The position numbers were made by a program, and so were the translations under genes. The notes below the pieces were generated by a model, which did not search any database, was not told the origin of the DNA, and saw nothing but the letters and a program-made list of their open reading frames with translations. DNA of 63,224 bases from Halovulum sp039190275 (GTDB taxonomy: Bacteria > Pseudomonadota > Alphaproteobacteria > Rhodobacterales > Rhodobacteraceae), in NCBI GenBank assembly GCA_039190275.1, contig JBCCYF010000010.1:1-63224 (forward strand), read 5' to 3'. Below are positions 35,384-43,758 of the stretch, one piece after another (position 1 is the first letter of the stretch; each line of letters starts with the position of its first letter).

Positions 35384-36556
35384 CTACCCCCCCGTCGCCT
35401 TGCGGATTGTTTCGGTCAACGCGCTGATCTCGTGGCGCAGTTCCGCCACACTATCCTGTCGGCCAGCGGCCATCTCCTCCAGAATTCGCAGCATCTGGGT
35501 ATCGATGTTGCGCAGGCGCATGCGGCTGTCGGCGTCCAGCGCGCCGCCCTCCTCTTCCTGGTTTTCCAGCAGGGTGGCGATGCGTTCCTGCCCGGCGGCG
35601 ATCCGCTCAAAAACCGCCGCGTCACCGCCAAATCCACCGCTCGATTGCGGACGCTCGTTCAGTTGCTGGGCCAATGCGGTAACCGCATCGGTCAGTCGCG
35701 TGATCTTGGCATCCGTCTCGATCCGGCTGGATTCTCCACGGACCGCCAGTTCATTGAGCTGTGCCACCTGGCTTGCCGCGATACCGCCGCCGGTGGACGA
35801 GGCCATGCCCGAACCATCCTCGCCGGTAAACAATGAGAGTTTGGTGATCGAGGACAACCACTCCTCAAGTTCCGAGTAAAACCGGTTCTGCCCATGCCCG
35901 GCAAACAGTTCCAGCAAACCGACGATCAGTGAGCCTGCCAGCCCAAGAAGCGATGATGCAAACGCCGTGCCCATGCCCCCCAACTGCGTCTCCAACCCGT
36001 TCATCAACTGATCGAAGCTTTCCAGCGGGGACTGGCCTTCCTGCGGCGCGAGCGAGCGGATCGTGTCCACAACTGCGGGCACCGTCGTGGCCAGCCCGTA
36101 GAAAGTTCCCAGAAGTCCCAAGAAGATCAGCAGGTTGATAATGTAGCGCGTGATATCACGCGCTTCGTCCAACCGGGTGCCCACCGAGTCCAGGATCGAA
36201 CGGGTGGAGGTTGAGGTAAGCTGTTGGCGCGCCTTATCCTCGCGCAGCAGCGCCGCTAATGACGCCATCAGCCGCGGCGAAGCCGAAAACTCATGGCCCG
36301 GCCGATCAAGCGCAAAGCCCTCAATCCAGTTCACGGATGTTGTCAGTGTCAGAACCTGCCAAAAGCAGGCGAGAACCCCCACCACAAACACCGCCAGTAT
36401 CAAGCCGTTCAGGTAGGGAGACGCGAGAAAAATTGGCGAAACAGCGGGATAGGCGAGGAAACCGCCGATCGCTGCCAATACCAAGATCAGCACCATAATC
36501 AGAATTTGCCGGAAGGGCTGTGAGAACTGAACGTTTTGTTCACGGTCCATCAGCAT
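35384..36556 (-). CDS. MotA/TolQ/ExbB-family proton-channel protein
   Basis: This 390-residue protein has helices near residues 18-38 and 48-68 (LIMVLILVLAAIGGFLAYPA, GLILAVFVVGVLACFWQVL), then the MotA/ExbB core: ITRYIINLLIFLGLLGTFYGLATTVPAV near 140 and LGGMGTAFASSLLGLAGSLIVGLLEL near 195. The C-terminal part from about 260 is helical and polar (RITRLTD-like repeats, ENQEEEGG). It precedes the MotB-like gene on the same strand. The pair is not next to flagellar or Tol genes, so its work is something other than those known motors. Confidence 0.86.
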   Translation of the reverse strand: MLMDREQNVQFSQPFRQILIMVLILVLAAIGGFLAYPAVSPIFLASPYLNGLILAVFVVGVLACFWQVLTLTTSVNWIEGFALDRPGHEFSASPRLMASLAALLREDKARQQLTSTSTRSILDSVGTRLDEARDITRYIINLLIFLGLLGTFYGLATTVPAVVDTIRSLAPQEGQSPLESFDQLMNGLETQLGGMGTAFASSLLGLAGSLIVGLLELFAGHGQNRFYSELEEWLSSITKLSLFTGEDGSGMASSTGGGIAASQVAQLNELAVRGESSRIETDAKITRLTDAVTALAQQLNERPQSSGGFGGDAAVFERIAAGQERIATLLENQEEEGGALDADSRMRLRNIDTQMLRILEEMAAGRQDSVAELRHEISALTETIRKATGG

Positions 36557-36803
36557 GGGTATGTCGATCCTGCGCTCTTAAGTATGTTGCCGCTACCTTA
36601 CCGGTCGCGTCCGTATCGTCCAGCGATCATTATCGCTTGTCCCAGATTCCAAGGGTTTGGGGCGGTTTTGTTGCCTGAGCGCCATGTTCCCCAACATCTG
36701 GTGTACACGTTATAATCACCGAGGATGAGACCCCAGATTTACGGTTTTTGAACGCGTCTGCTTTAAGCCAAAGGGGCCTGTCCTCGAACCAGAAAGGTGC
36801 CGG

Positions 36804-38006
36804 ATGCAGACGCTCAATCCCGCCGTTGCTGTCGCGGCTATTCTGGCCTGCAGCGCGTTTACCGCAGGACCCGGCGCCGCGCAGGTCCCTGCACAGACAG
36901 TGCCGTCATCATCGGCAGATATGGAGGAGTGTTCGCCCCATCGTGTCCAGCGGGGTGAGACCTTGGGGACCATCGCCACGTTGCATTTTGGAAGTCCGGA
37001 TCGTGCGTTTGAAATATACGACAAAAACCAAGATGTTATTGGCGCCAATCCGGACCTGATCGAAGTTGGGATGCGCCTGACGCTCCCCTGCGCACGGGCG
37101 CAGGCGGGTTCAGTCGGGGACCCGGTGAAAGCTGACAGCACGGAAGAACCGGCCGAAGCACAGCGCGTGAGTGCAACTGACACCGGTCGCCCGGCCGCTG
37201 TCAGTCTGGATCAGGTGGCACAGGAGAACATGAGGGCCCAGACCGAAGCCGAGGCAAACCGCCGGCCCCAGGTCTTCTACGCGCTGTCCGGCCCCCCGTT
37301 TTCGCCATACGTGGACCGCGATCGGCCAGGTTCTGGGCTGGCGCATCAACTTATCGAAGCGGCTTTTGGTCAGGATGTGCGTGCGCAGGTTCGGATCAGC
37401 AGCGTCGCTGACCGTTCGGCTCACCTTGACGCGATATTGCCTAGGGGCGGATTTCAGCTCAGCTTTCCTTGGGTGTACCCGGATTGCGAAGCACCCGACC
37501 TGACCACAGGGCAGACACTGCTCTGCACCGACTTTATAGCCAGCGACAGTTTCTACGAGCAACTTACGGAGTATTTTGCCCGCGCCGATAGTCAGTGGTC
37601 CGCCGTGCAGTCACCGCAGGACATGATCGGCGCCCGTCTGTGTCGACCGGCCGGTTACCCGACCGACGATCTGGCGCAGATGGGGCTTCTGAACTCCGGA
37701 ATCACATTGTACCAGCCGCCCCGGGCCCAGGATTGTCTGTCGGCGCTGGATCAGGGCGCAGTCGATATCGCCTCGCTCGACGCGACATTGGCACGCGCCT
37801 TGGTGGACACTGTTCCGGTTCGTAACCCGTTGATTGTACTGGAGGGTCTGACCCAGATTGATCGGCTTCATGCCCTTGCGCTGCGCGGCGACAGGCAGGG
37901 GGCCGCCGCGATCGAAGCGTTTAACGACGGTCTGGCGCAGCTGATCAACTCCGGCGAATGGTTCGACATCGTTGACCGCACACTCCGCCGGCCAGACCCG
38001 AACTAA
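36804..38006 (+). CDS. LysM-like plus periplasmic solute-binding fusion protein
   Basis: The 400-residue protein starts with a signal peptide (AVAVAAILACSAFTAGPGAAA-like, residues 8-26). Residues 40-100 resemble a LysM-type domain (HRVQRGETLGTIATLHFGS and NPDLIEVGMRLTLPC). After a linker rich in Glu and Ala, residues 150-395 resemble a class 3 extracellular solute-binding domain (PPFSPYVDRDRPGSGLAHQLIEAAF, ARLCRPAGYPTDDLAQ, DALVSLDATLA-type segment). No permease or ATPase genes are near, so it is an orphan receptor-like protein that may bind the cell wall. Confidence 0.78.
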   Translation: MQTLNPAVAVAAILACSAFTAGPGAAQVPAQTVPSSSADMEECSPHRVQRGETLGTIATLHFGSPDRAFEIYDKNQDVIGANPDLIEVGMRLTLPCARAQAGSVGDPVKADSTEEPAEAQRVSATDTGRPAAVSLDQVAQENMRAQTEAEANRRPQVFYALSGPPFSPYVDRDRPGSGLAHQLIEAAFGQDVRAQVRISSVADRSAHLDAILPRGGFQLSFPWVYPDCEAPDLTTGQTLLCTDFIASDSFYEQLTEYFARADSQWSAVQSPQDMIGARLCRPAGYPTDDLAQMGLLNSGITLYQPPRAQDCLSALDQGAVDIASLDATLARALVDTVPVRNPLIVLEGLTQIDRLHALALRGDRQGAAAIEAFNDGLAQLINSGEWFDIVDRTLRRPDPN

Positions 38007-38039
38007 AGCGTTTGATCAAATGCCCGAAGCATCATGCAT

Positions 38040-38082
38040 CACCTAACGCGTTGAAATCCTTAATTTCAGCCAGCGTTAGGCG
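38040..38082. repeat. Nested imperfect palindrome
   Basis: CCTAACGC (38042-38049) pairs with GCGTTAGG (38073-38080), and inside it TGAAAT (38052-38057) pairs with ATTTCA (38063-38068). The whole makes a long cruciform-like hairpin in the 210-base gap before chaC. It could be a small dispersed repeat or a bidirectional terminator. Confidence 0.6.
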
Positions 38083-38216
38083 ATTCAGGTTTTCGCATAA
38101 CGCTCTAGGGTCGCGGCTTGCTTATATTCCGAGACTGACCTCACAAATCTGCTGTCGGTCTGAAACCCGGCAAATCCTGCGGGCGTGTCGGAAAACCCGG
38201 GCCTGACCCCGGTCCC

Positions 38217-38765
38217 CTAGAGCATGCGGCGGACTACGGCCGCCAAACTCTCGAGTTCGGGATCGGACAGACCCAAACGGTGCAACGCGACCACCGTGTT
38301 CATCAGATACTCTCGGTTGCTTCCGGCCGGGCCAGCGGCGCGTGCAATAACTGCGGCTTGCTCAGCCTCTGTCAGACCACCGCGATACTGCTCGTGACTG
38401 CGATCCATGACATAGCAGAGCGCCTGCACCTCGCGACCATCGGCGAGCTTTATCGGTGCCACCTCTTCTTGATAGGCCGAGGACACCAGCTCGCGCTCAC
38501 GCAGATAGGCCAGGGTTTGAACCCCGGATTCTGGGGCCACCTGATATCCCACACCGGTGCACACCGCCCCGTCGGTCTTGTCCAATGCCAGGACCAGTCC
38601 CGGCGCCTCGGGCGTTCCGCGGTAGACGACCGAGGCCATGCAGAACGACCGGCAATACCCCTCCAGCCGGGCCAGAACTTGTGTGCCAAAGTCAAATCCC
38701 GGGTTCCACATCAACGAACCGTAGGCGAACACCCAATATCCCTCTGCCGCCTTCCGATCATCCAT
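38217..38765 (-). CDS. ChaC-family gamma-glutamylcyclotransferase
   Basis: The 182-residue protein has the family motif YGSLMWNPGF at residues 15-24 (the YGSL substrate pocket), GYCRSFCMASVVYRGT near 36 and the catalytic Glu region LAYLRERELVSSAYQEEVAP near 85. ChaC enzymes degrade glutathione to 5-oxoproline and Cys-Gly. It may complement the gamma-glutamyltransferase at the left of the window. It is convergent with no close neighbour. Confidence 0.9.
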   Translation of the reverse strand: MDDRKAAEGYWVFAYGSLMWNPGFDFGTQVLARLEGYCRSFCMASVVYRGTPEAPGLVLALDKTDGAVCTGVGYQVAPESGVQTLAYLRERELVSSAYQEEVAPIKLADGREVQALCYVMDRSHEQYRGGLTEAEQAAVIARAAGPAGSNREYLMNTVVALHRLGLSDPELESLAAVVRRML

Positions 38766-38834
38766 AGTACCCGCCCTGTTCCTGGATAGCCGTGGCTGTT
38801 ATACGGGGTGGATGTCATCGCCGGAACCCCGCCC

Positions 38835-39857
38835 ATGATGCGCAATCTTTTTGTCCTGCTCGTCGTCGCGTCGCTGGGTTGGAGCAGCTATTGGTGGCTG
38901 GGCTCCAACGCCAAGGATCAGGCGATCAACGCGTGGATGGCGGATCGCCGGGCGGACGGTTGGGTCGCGGACACATCGGACATTATTGTGCGCGGCTATC
39001 CCAACCGTTTCGACACCACATTTCGGGATCTCAACATAGCCGATCCTGACTCCGGCTGGGCCTGGGCGGCACCCTGGTTCCAGATCTTTGCACTGAGTTA
39101 TAAACCCAACCACATCATTGCCGTCTGGCCGCCCGAACAGTCGCTGGCCAGTCCGGTTGAGCGGATCACGGTCACCAGCTCTGACATGCGCGGCAGCTTG
39201 CGCTTCGCCCCCTCTACCGCGCTCGATCTGTCCGAAGCGCGGATCCAGCTTGAGGAGTTTGCGCTGGCCAGTAGCCTCAAATGGTCCGCCCGGCTTGAAA
39301 GCGGCCAACTGGCGATCCGCCGCAGTCCAGAAGACGCCCGTTGGGACAATGCCTATGACATCAGCCTACGCGCCGACCAGCTGACGCTGCCGGGACCGCT
39401 GCGCGACGTCCTCGACCCCGCCGGACTGTTGCCAAAGACAATGGAAACGGCCGACATCCGCCTGACGCCGGTATACGATGCACCGTGGAACCGGCTCACC
39501 ATTGAGGATCGCCTGCCAACACTGCAGATACTCAACATCGGCAATGTCAGTTTCACATGGGGACGCATGTCGATGACAGTGACCGGTCGCCTGGATGCGG
39601 ACCCGAACGGGCAGGCCGAAGGGCAACTCAACGTCATCGCGCGCAACTGGCGCGACATGCTGGAATTGTCGGTGCAAAGCGGCTGGGTGTCCGCCGATCT
39701 GCAAGGCACGTTGGAAACCACGCTCGCCTTGCTCGCGCGCGGTACGGGTCAGACAGACCGGCTGGATGTGACGCTCAATTTCAAGAACGGCAGCACGCGT
39801 CTGGGACCGATACCGATCGGGGAAGCCCCGTATCTGAACCAGGGTCAGAACCTTTAA
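38835..39857 (+). CDS. DUF2125-domain protein
   Basis: This 340-residue protein has an N-terminal membrane helix (LFVLLVVASLGWSSYWW, residues 4-21) and a long DUF2125 beta-rich region: DIIVRGYPNRFDTTFRDLNIADP near residue 50 and FQIFALSYKPNHIIAVWP near 82 are the family blocks. DUF2125 is typical of Rhodobacteraceae, and its function is unknown; it is probably attached to the inner membrane and faces the periplasm. Two adjacent ATG codons (38835, 38838) can serve as start; the frame open to 38808 is less likely. Confidence 0.85.
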   Translation: MMRNLFVLLVVASLGWSSYWWLGSNAKDQAINAWMADRRADGWVADTSDIIVRGYPNRFDTTFRDLNIADPDSGWAWAAPWFQIFALSYKPNHIIAVWPPEQSLASPVERITVTSSDMRGSLRFAPSTALDLSEARIQLEEFALASSLKWSARLESGQLAIRRSPEDARWDNAYDISLRADQLTLPGPLRDVLDPAGLLPKTMETADIRLTPVYDAPWNRLTIEDRLPTLQILNIGNVSFTWGRMSMTVTGRLDADPNGQAEGQLNVIARNWRDMLELSVQSGWVSADLQGTLETTLALLARGTGQTDRLDVTLNFKNGSTRLGPIPIGEAPYLNQGQNL

Positions 39858-40015
39858 CCCCGACCCTATTTGCGAAACCGCCCGGGGCGCCTGCGGCAAC
39901 CGTCACAGGGGCCCCGTAGGTTTGCCGCTGCTGTTGTTGCCCAAGACCATAGGGGCTTTCCGGCGCCAGGAAAAACCGCTAGTCCTCCGCTTCGGACCAA
40001 CTGCCGGAGAACCCG

Positions 40016-40093
40016 ATGCGCGCCTTCTTCCCACTCATGCTTGTCCTGTTGCTTGCCGCCTGCGGGGGAGTGCCTATCGTCCCGATCATCTAA
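40016..40093 (+). CDS. 25-residue lipoprotein, coupled to tdk
   Basis: Reading frame MRAFFPLMLVLLLAACGGV followed by PIVPII and stop. It is a tiny but well-formed lipoprotein precursor: a basic start, a hydrophobic core and the lipobox LAAC followed by Gly, with only nine residues after the Cys. GGAG is located seven bases before the ATG, and the stop overlaps the tdk start (TAATG). It resembles entericidin-type small lipoproteins in shape. I consider it a real gene because the RBS, lipobox and coupling agree. Confidence 0.62.
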   Translation: MRAFFPLMLVLLLAACGGVPIVPII

Positions 40094-40686
40094 TGGCAAA
40101 ACTCTACTTCAACTATTCGACGATGAATGCGGGCAAGAGCACGATCCTGCTGCAAGCTTCCTACAACTACAATGAACGCGGTATGGAGACCTATCTGCTG
40201 ACCGCGGATTTCGATGCACGCTCCGGCGCGGGCCAAATTGCCAGCCGTATCGGTATTGCCGCGAACGCGGACACCTTTACCCAGTCAACGGATCTGTTTG
40301 AGAAAATCAAGGCGCGTCTGGCCGAAGGGCCGGTGGCCTGTATCCTGCTTGATGAGGCGCAATGGCTGACCGAGGATCAGGTCTGGCAACTGGCCCGGGC
40401 GGTGGATGACCTCAATGTCCCGGTGATGACCTACGGGCTCAGGGTGGACTTTCGAGGAAAACTCTTTCCCGGTTCTGCAACGCTGCTGGCCATCGCCGAC
40501 GAAATGCGTGAAGTGCGGACCATCTGCCACTGCGGGCGCAAGGCTACGATGGTCATCCGAATGGGCGCGAACGGTATCCCGTTGCAGGATGGTCCGCAAA
40601 TTCAGGTCGGCGGCAACGAAACCTATGTTTCCTTATGCCGTCGCCACTGGCGGGAGGCGATGGATCAAACCACGCGGGACGGGTAG
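40093..40686 (+). CDS. tdk: Thymidine kinase
   Basis: Thymidine kinase phosphorylates thymidine for salvage. This type II enzyme (197 residues) has the P-loop STMNAGKST at 9-17, LLTADFDAR near 36, the conserved acidic pocket LLDEAQWL near 95 and the lasso region TYGLRVDFRGKLFPGSATLLA near 125. The zinc-site Cys/His are in ICHCGRKA near 150 and SLCRRHW near 184, so the structural zinc should be retained. Translation probably depends on that of the preceding small lipoprotein. Its end overlaps the convergent hydroxyacid dehydrogenase end by 22 bases. Confidence 0.95.
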   Translation: MAKLYFNYSTMNAGKSTILLQASYNYNERGMETYLLTADFDARSGAGQIASRIGIAANADTFTQSTDLFEKIKARLAEGPVACILLDEAQWLTEDQVWQLARAVDDLNVPVMTYGLRVDFRGKLFPGSATLLAIADEMREVRTICHCGRKATMVIRMGANGIPLQDGPQIQVGGNETYVSLCRRHWREAMDQTTRDG

Positions 40687-41627
40687 TTCCGATCCCCGAA
40701 ATGCGCCACCAGATTGTCGACGGCAAGCATTCCCATCGCTGTGCGCGTCTCTACCGTGGCTGAGCCTATGTGCGGCAGCAGACAGACGTTCGGCAGATCC
40801 ATCAGGTCGGGCGGCACCCGCGGTTCATTGTAAAAAACATCAAGTCCCGCACCGCCGATACGACCGTGTTTCAATGCCTCCGTCAGGGCCTCTTCATCCA
40901 CGACGTCGCCACGGGCGGTGTTGATCAATATACCATCCGGTTTCATGCGCGCAATGTGTTCGGCCGAGATCACTTTGTCATTTTCTGCCCCGCCAGGCAG
41001 GTGCAACGAAACCACATCCGACGCTTCCATAACCGCGCCGATGCTGTCCAGGGCTTGGCTTGGAACGCCGGGATCGTTCACCGCTGATCGATTGGTGTAG
41101 ACGACATTCATGCCCAGACCAAAGTGACACCGACGGGCCAGGGCTTGGCCGATCCGGCCCATTCCGATGATCCCCAACGTCCTACCCTGCAAACTGCGTC
41201 CCAGCAGGTGCGTGGGCGCAAAGCCTTTCCACCGGCCCTCGCGCAGCAACGCGGCACTTTCGGCTACACGGCGGGTCACATTCAGGATCAGGGTGAGGGC
41301 GACATCGGCAGTTGCGTCCGTCAGCACACCGGGCGTGTTGGTGACCACGACACCCTGCGCACGCGCCGCCTCAAGGTCGATGTTGTTCACCCCCACCGCG
41401 AAATTTGCAACTATTCCAGCCCGTCTTGGCGACGCCAGCGCCGCCCCGTCAACACGATCCGTTACCGTTGTCAGGACACCGTCCGCGCTGGCCAGAGCGG
41501 CCGCCAATGCCTGTGGTTGCAGGGGAACATCGGTCGGGTTCAGGACCGCATCAAATGCATCGCTCAGCCGGGCTTCCACGAGGTCCGGCAACCGGCGCGT
41601 GACCACCACCTTCGGGCGCGACGTCAT
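40665..41627 (-). CDS. D-2-hydroxyacid dehydrogenase (glyoxylate/hydroxypyruvate reductase-like)
   Basis: The 320-residue enzyme starts MTSRPKVVVTRRLPDLVEARL and has the NAD-binding motif GIIGMGRIGQALARR near residue 152, the catalytic Arg in NTARGDVVDEEALTEAL near 234, the Glu in GLDVFYNEPRVPP near 262 and His in LLPHIGSATVETR near 285. It would reduce glyoxylate, hydroxypyruvate or similar keto acids. The frame is open to 41672, but the ATG at 41627 begins the family N-terminus and lies one base after the csaA stop. Confidence 0.93.
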   Translation of the reverse strand: MTSRPKVVVTRRLPDLVEARLSDAFDAVLNPTDVPLQPQALAAALASADGVLTTVTDRVDGAALASPRRAGIVANFAVGVNNIDLEAARAQGVVVTNTPGVLTDATADVALTLILNVTRRVAESAALLREGRWKGFAPTHLLGRSLQGRTLGIIGMGRIGQALARRCHFGLGMNVVYTNRSAVNDPGVPSQALDSIGAVMEASDVVSLHLPGGAENDKVISAEHIARMKPDGILINTARGDVVDEEALTEALKHGRIGGAGLDVFYNEPRVPPDLMDLPNVCLLPHIGSATVETRTAMGMLAVDNLVAHFGDRNYPSRVV

Positions 41628-41628
41628 A

Positions 41629-41967
41629 TCAGTGCATCCTTTGGCCGGGGGCGACATCCTGGTCCGGCCCAATCAGCACAACGCCGCCGGCATCATCCAT
41701 AACGCCCAGCACCAGCACCTCGGAGCGCATCGGCCCGATCTGTCGTGGCGGGAAATTTACCACACCCATCACCATCCGCCCGACCAGGTCCTGTGCGGTG
41801 TAATGCGCCGTCAGTTGAGCCGAGGATTTACGCTCCCCCAGCTCGGGGCCGAAGTCCACCCAGAGTTTGAGTGCAGGTTTACGAGCCTCGGGGAAATTTT
41901 CGGCTCGCACGACACGACCGACCCGAATATCCACTTTAAGAAAATCATCGTAGTCGATCAGATCCAT
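41629..41967 (-). CDS. csaA: CsaA-type tRNA-binding protein
   Basis: The 112-residue protein is a stand-alone tRNA-binding (EMAP/CsaA) domain: FLKVDIRVGRVVRAENFPEARKPALKL near residue 9 and VVNFPPRQIGPMRSEVLVLGV near 68 are diagnostic. CsaA binds tRNA and was described as a chaperone for protein export in Bacillus; the alphaproteobacterial role is less clear. It is directly followed on the minus strand by the hydroxyacid dehydrogenase. Confidence 0.93.
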   Translation of the reverse strand: MDLIDYDDFLKVDIRVGRVVRAENFPEARKPALKLWVDFGPELGERKSSAQLTAHYTAQDLVGRMVMGVVNFPPRQIGPMRSEVLVLGVMDDAGGVVLIGPDQDVAPGQRMH

Positions 41968-42093
41968 CTGTTCCCCCGGTCACACTCATCGGCACAGGGT
42001 CTACGGGTTTTCCCGGGGGAAGTTAATGGGCATTCGTACGTCGTTAGCGGCTGGCCGTACTGAGCGAACGGCCCGGTTGATCCGCGTGATCGC

Positions 42094-42552
42094 CTACTTT
42101 TTCTTGGTGTCGGCAAGCGCTTTGAGCTCTTCCATCGAGTCTTTCACGCGCGCGCTTACGATATCGTATGCGTCGGTGTTGGCCTTGTGTGCTGTCTCGG
42201 CCAGGTCTTTCATATTGGCAATCGCCTTTTCGAACGCGGCCTTGGCGATTTCGGCCTGTTCTGTCGCGGTTTTGGCGTCAAGCTTCAGATCAACGTCCTT
42301 CATATGCGCCTGCGCCTCGGACAGGGTCGACTCAAAGATCGCCATCTGCTTTTTGAACAGGTCCTGATAGCCCGCTGCGGCGGCCTTGTTCGCCTCGACC
42401 AGTGCATCCATGTTCTTTTTCTGGGCAGTGACCATCGCCTCGGCGTCTATGCCGGGCAACTTCATTTCGCTCAGTGTTTTGGTGAAGTCATTCTGTTTGA
42501 AAAACTCCATCATCTTTTCAGGATCAAACGCGAACGCATTTTTCTCGAACAT
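42094..42552 (-). CDS. phaP: Phasin (PHA granule-associated protein)
   Basis: The 152-residue, highly helical protein (MKLPGIDAEAMVTAQKKNMDALVEANKAAAAGYQDL from about residue 30) is a phasin that coats polyhydroxyalkanoate granules. It ends in a Lys-rich tail. It is preceded by a pair of inverted repeats that fit a PhaR repressor site, which agrees with phasin control by granule formation. No PHA synthase or phaR gene lies in the window. Confidence 0.9.
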   Translation of the reverse strand: MFEKNAFAFDPEKMMEFFKQNDFTKTLSEMKLPGIDAEAMVTAQKKNMDALVEANKAAAAGYQDLFKKQMAIFESTLSEAQAHMKDVDLKLDAKTATEQAEIAKAAFEKAIANMKDLAETAHKANTDAYDIVSARVKDSMEELKALADTKKK

Positions 42553-42591
42553 AGTCTCTTCCTCCGGGTGGGTTGTTAAGGTCCTTATATG

Positions 42592-42634
42592 TTGTGCAGT
42601 GCAGCAATATCAAGGTATATGCTGCACTGCACAA
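42592..42634. promoter_or_regulatory. PhaR-like operator before the phasin gene
   Basis: TTGTGCAGTGCAGCA (42592-42606) and TGCTGCACTGCACAA (42620-42634) are perfect inverted repeats of 15 bases, 13 bases apart, each containing TGCAGTGCA-type TGCA modules. TGC-rich repeats of this sort are bound by PhaR in related bacteria. It lies about 40 bases before the phasin ATG, on the promoter. Confidence 0.72.
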
Positions 42635-42654
42635 TTCACGCCCTGACGCGGTAA

Positions 42655-43617
42655 TTAAGCCTTGGCCGCAGTGTAGATCATATCGATCATCCGCTGGTTG
42701 CCCTTCGAGAACTCCAGCGGGCAAGCATAGGGCGCGCCTGTCCGAACCGTGGCGGCAAAGGCTTCGATCTGTTCGACATACTGGTCCACCAGAGGGAACC
42801 GCTCGCGTGTCAGCGTGTCGCCAATGGCCAGCGTCAGGACATCATCGCCGTAGAGTTTGGCGTTGAAAGGCGTCTCTACGGCTAGCCATCCGGTGGTCCC
42901 ATGAAACACCATCTGTTGCCGCGGCGCCATGCGCATGGATACATAGAAATCCATGTCAAACCCTGGAAAGCTGGCCCAGACACGCGCGGTCGCGTCGATG
43001 CCAGCGTCCCAGTCAATCTCGGCACGGATCGTCTCAGGCTCCTGTCCGGTGACAAAGCGGGTTACGATACTGGGATAGACACCGATATCCCGCAGTGCGC
43101 CGCCGCCCTGATCGGCGCGGTTTCGGATGTTTTGGGGGTCTGTGTTAAAGAAACTGAAGGCCCCCTGCACATGCACAAGATCCCCAATTGCCCCCTGCGA
43201 GACCAGATCCCTGGCGCGATGCCATTGCGGATGATGGGTGACCATAAAGGCCTCGGCGGCGAACCGGTTCGCGGCATCGCGCGCGACGATCAATCGGTCC
43301 ACCCCCTCTTCTGTCAGGGCGATAGGTTTTTCGCACAGCACATGTTTCCCAGCGGCCAGGCACTTTTCCGTCCATTCAACATGGGCGCCATTGGGAAGCG
43401 GAATATAGATTGCATCCACCTGTGGGTCAGCCAGCAGATCTTCGTATGTATCGTGCACTTGCAGCACGCCAAATGGTGCCGCCAGCGCCTCTGCTTTGCC
43501 CGCCGTGCGACTGGCGATTGCCGAAATCCGGCTGGAATGGCTTGCGTGAATGGCCGGGGCCACCCATTCCTTTGCAATTTTAGCCGCGCTTAAGATGCCC
43601 CATCGAAGCTGTTCCAT
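42655..43617 (-). CDS. Gfo/Idh/MocA-family NAD(P) oxidoreductase
   Basis: This 320-residue enzyme has an N-terminal Rossmann domain (LSAAKIAKEWVAPAI near residue 9) and the conserved substrate-site motif CEKPIALTEEGVDR near 96 (Lys-Pro of the family). C-terminal strands include FMVTHHPQWHRARDLV with the usual His pattern. Such enzymes oxidise or reduce sugar-type substrates, often 1,5-anhydro or inositol compounds. The partner is unknown. The phasin gene follows after about 100 bases, with its own operator. Confidence 0.9.
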   Translation of the reverse strand: MEQLRWGILSAAKIAKEWVAPAIHASHSSRISAIASRTAGKAEALAAPFGVLQVHDTYEDLLADPQVDAIYIPLPNGAHVEWTEKCLAAGKHVLCEKPIALTEEGVDRLIVARDAANRFAAEAFMVTHHPQWHRARDLVSQGAIGDLVHVQGAFSFFNTDPQNIRNRADQGGGALRDIGVYPSIVTRFVTGQEPETIRAEIDWDAGIDATARVWASFPGFDMDFYVSMRMAPRQQMVFHGTTGWLAVETPFNAKLYGDDVLTLAIGDTLTRERFPLVDQYVEQIEAFAATVRTGAPYACPLEFSKGNQRMIDMIYTAAKA

Positions 43618-43758
43618 GCGTATCCCCCACTTTTATTCGCCCTCGGCATTCGCGGGCCCGTTACAGAATGTCCGAGTATGGCGGGGCTGTACACCGTACT
43701 CCGACAGCCCAGTGGCCGTGGAGGCGCAGTTTGACCTGACCAGCCGTTCAATCGGCGT

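Noticed and set aside
33730..36556. Zorya-type ZorA/ZorB defence pair
   Set aside because: The MotA/MotB-like layout is similar, but no ZorC, ZorD or ZorE genes are near and other neighbours are housekeeping.
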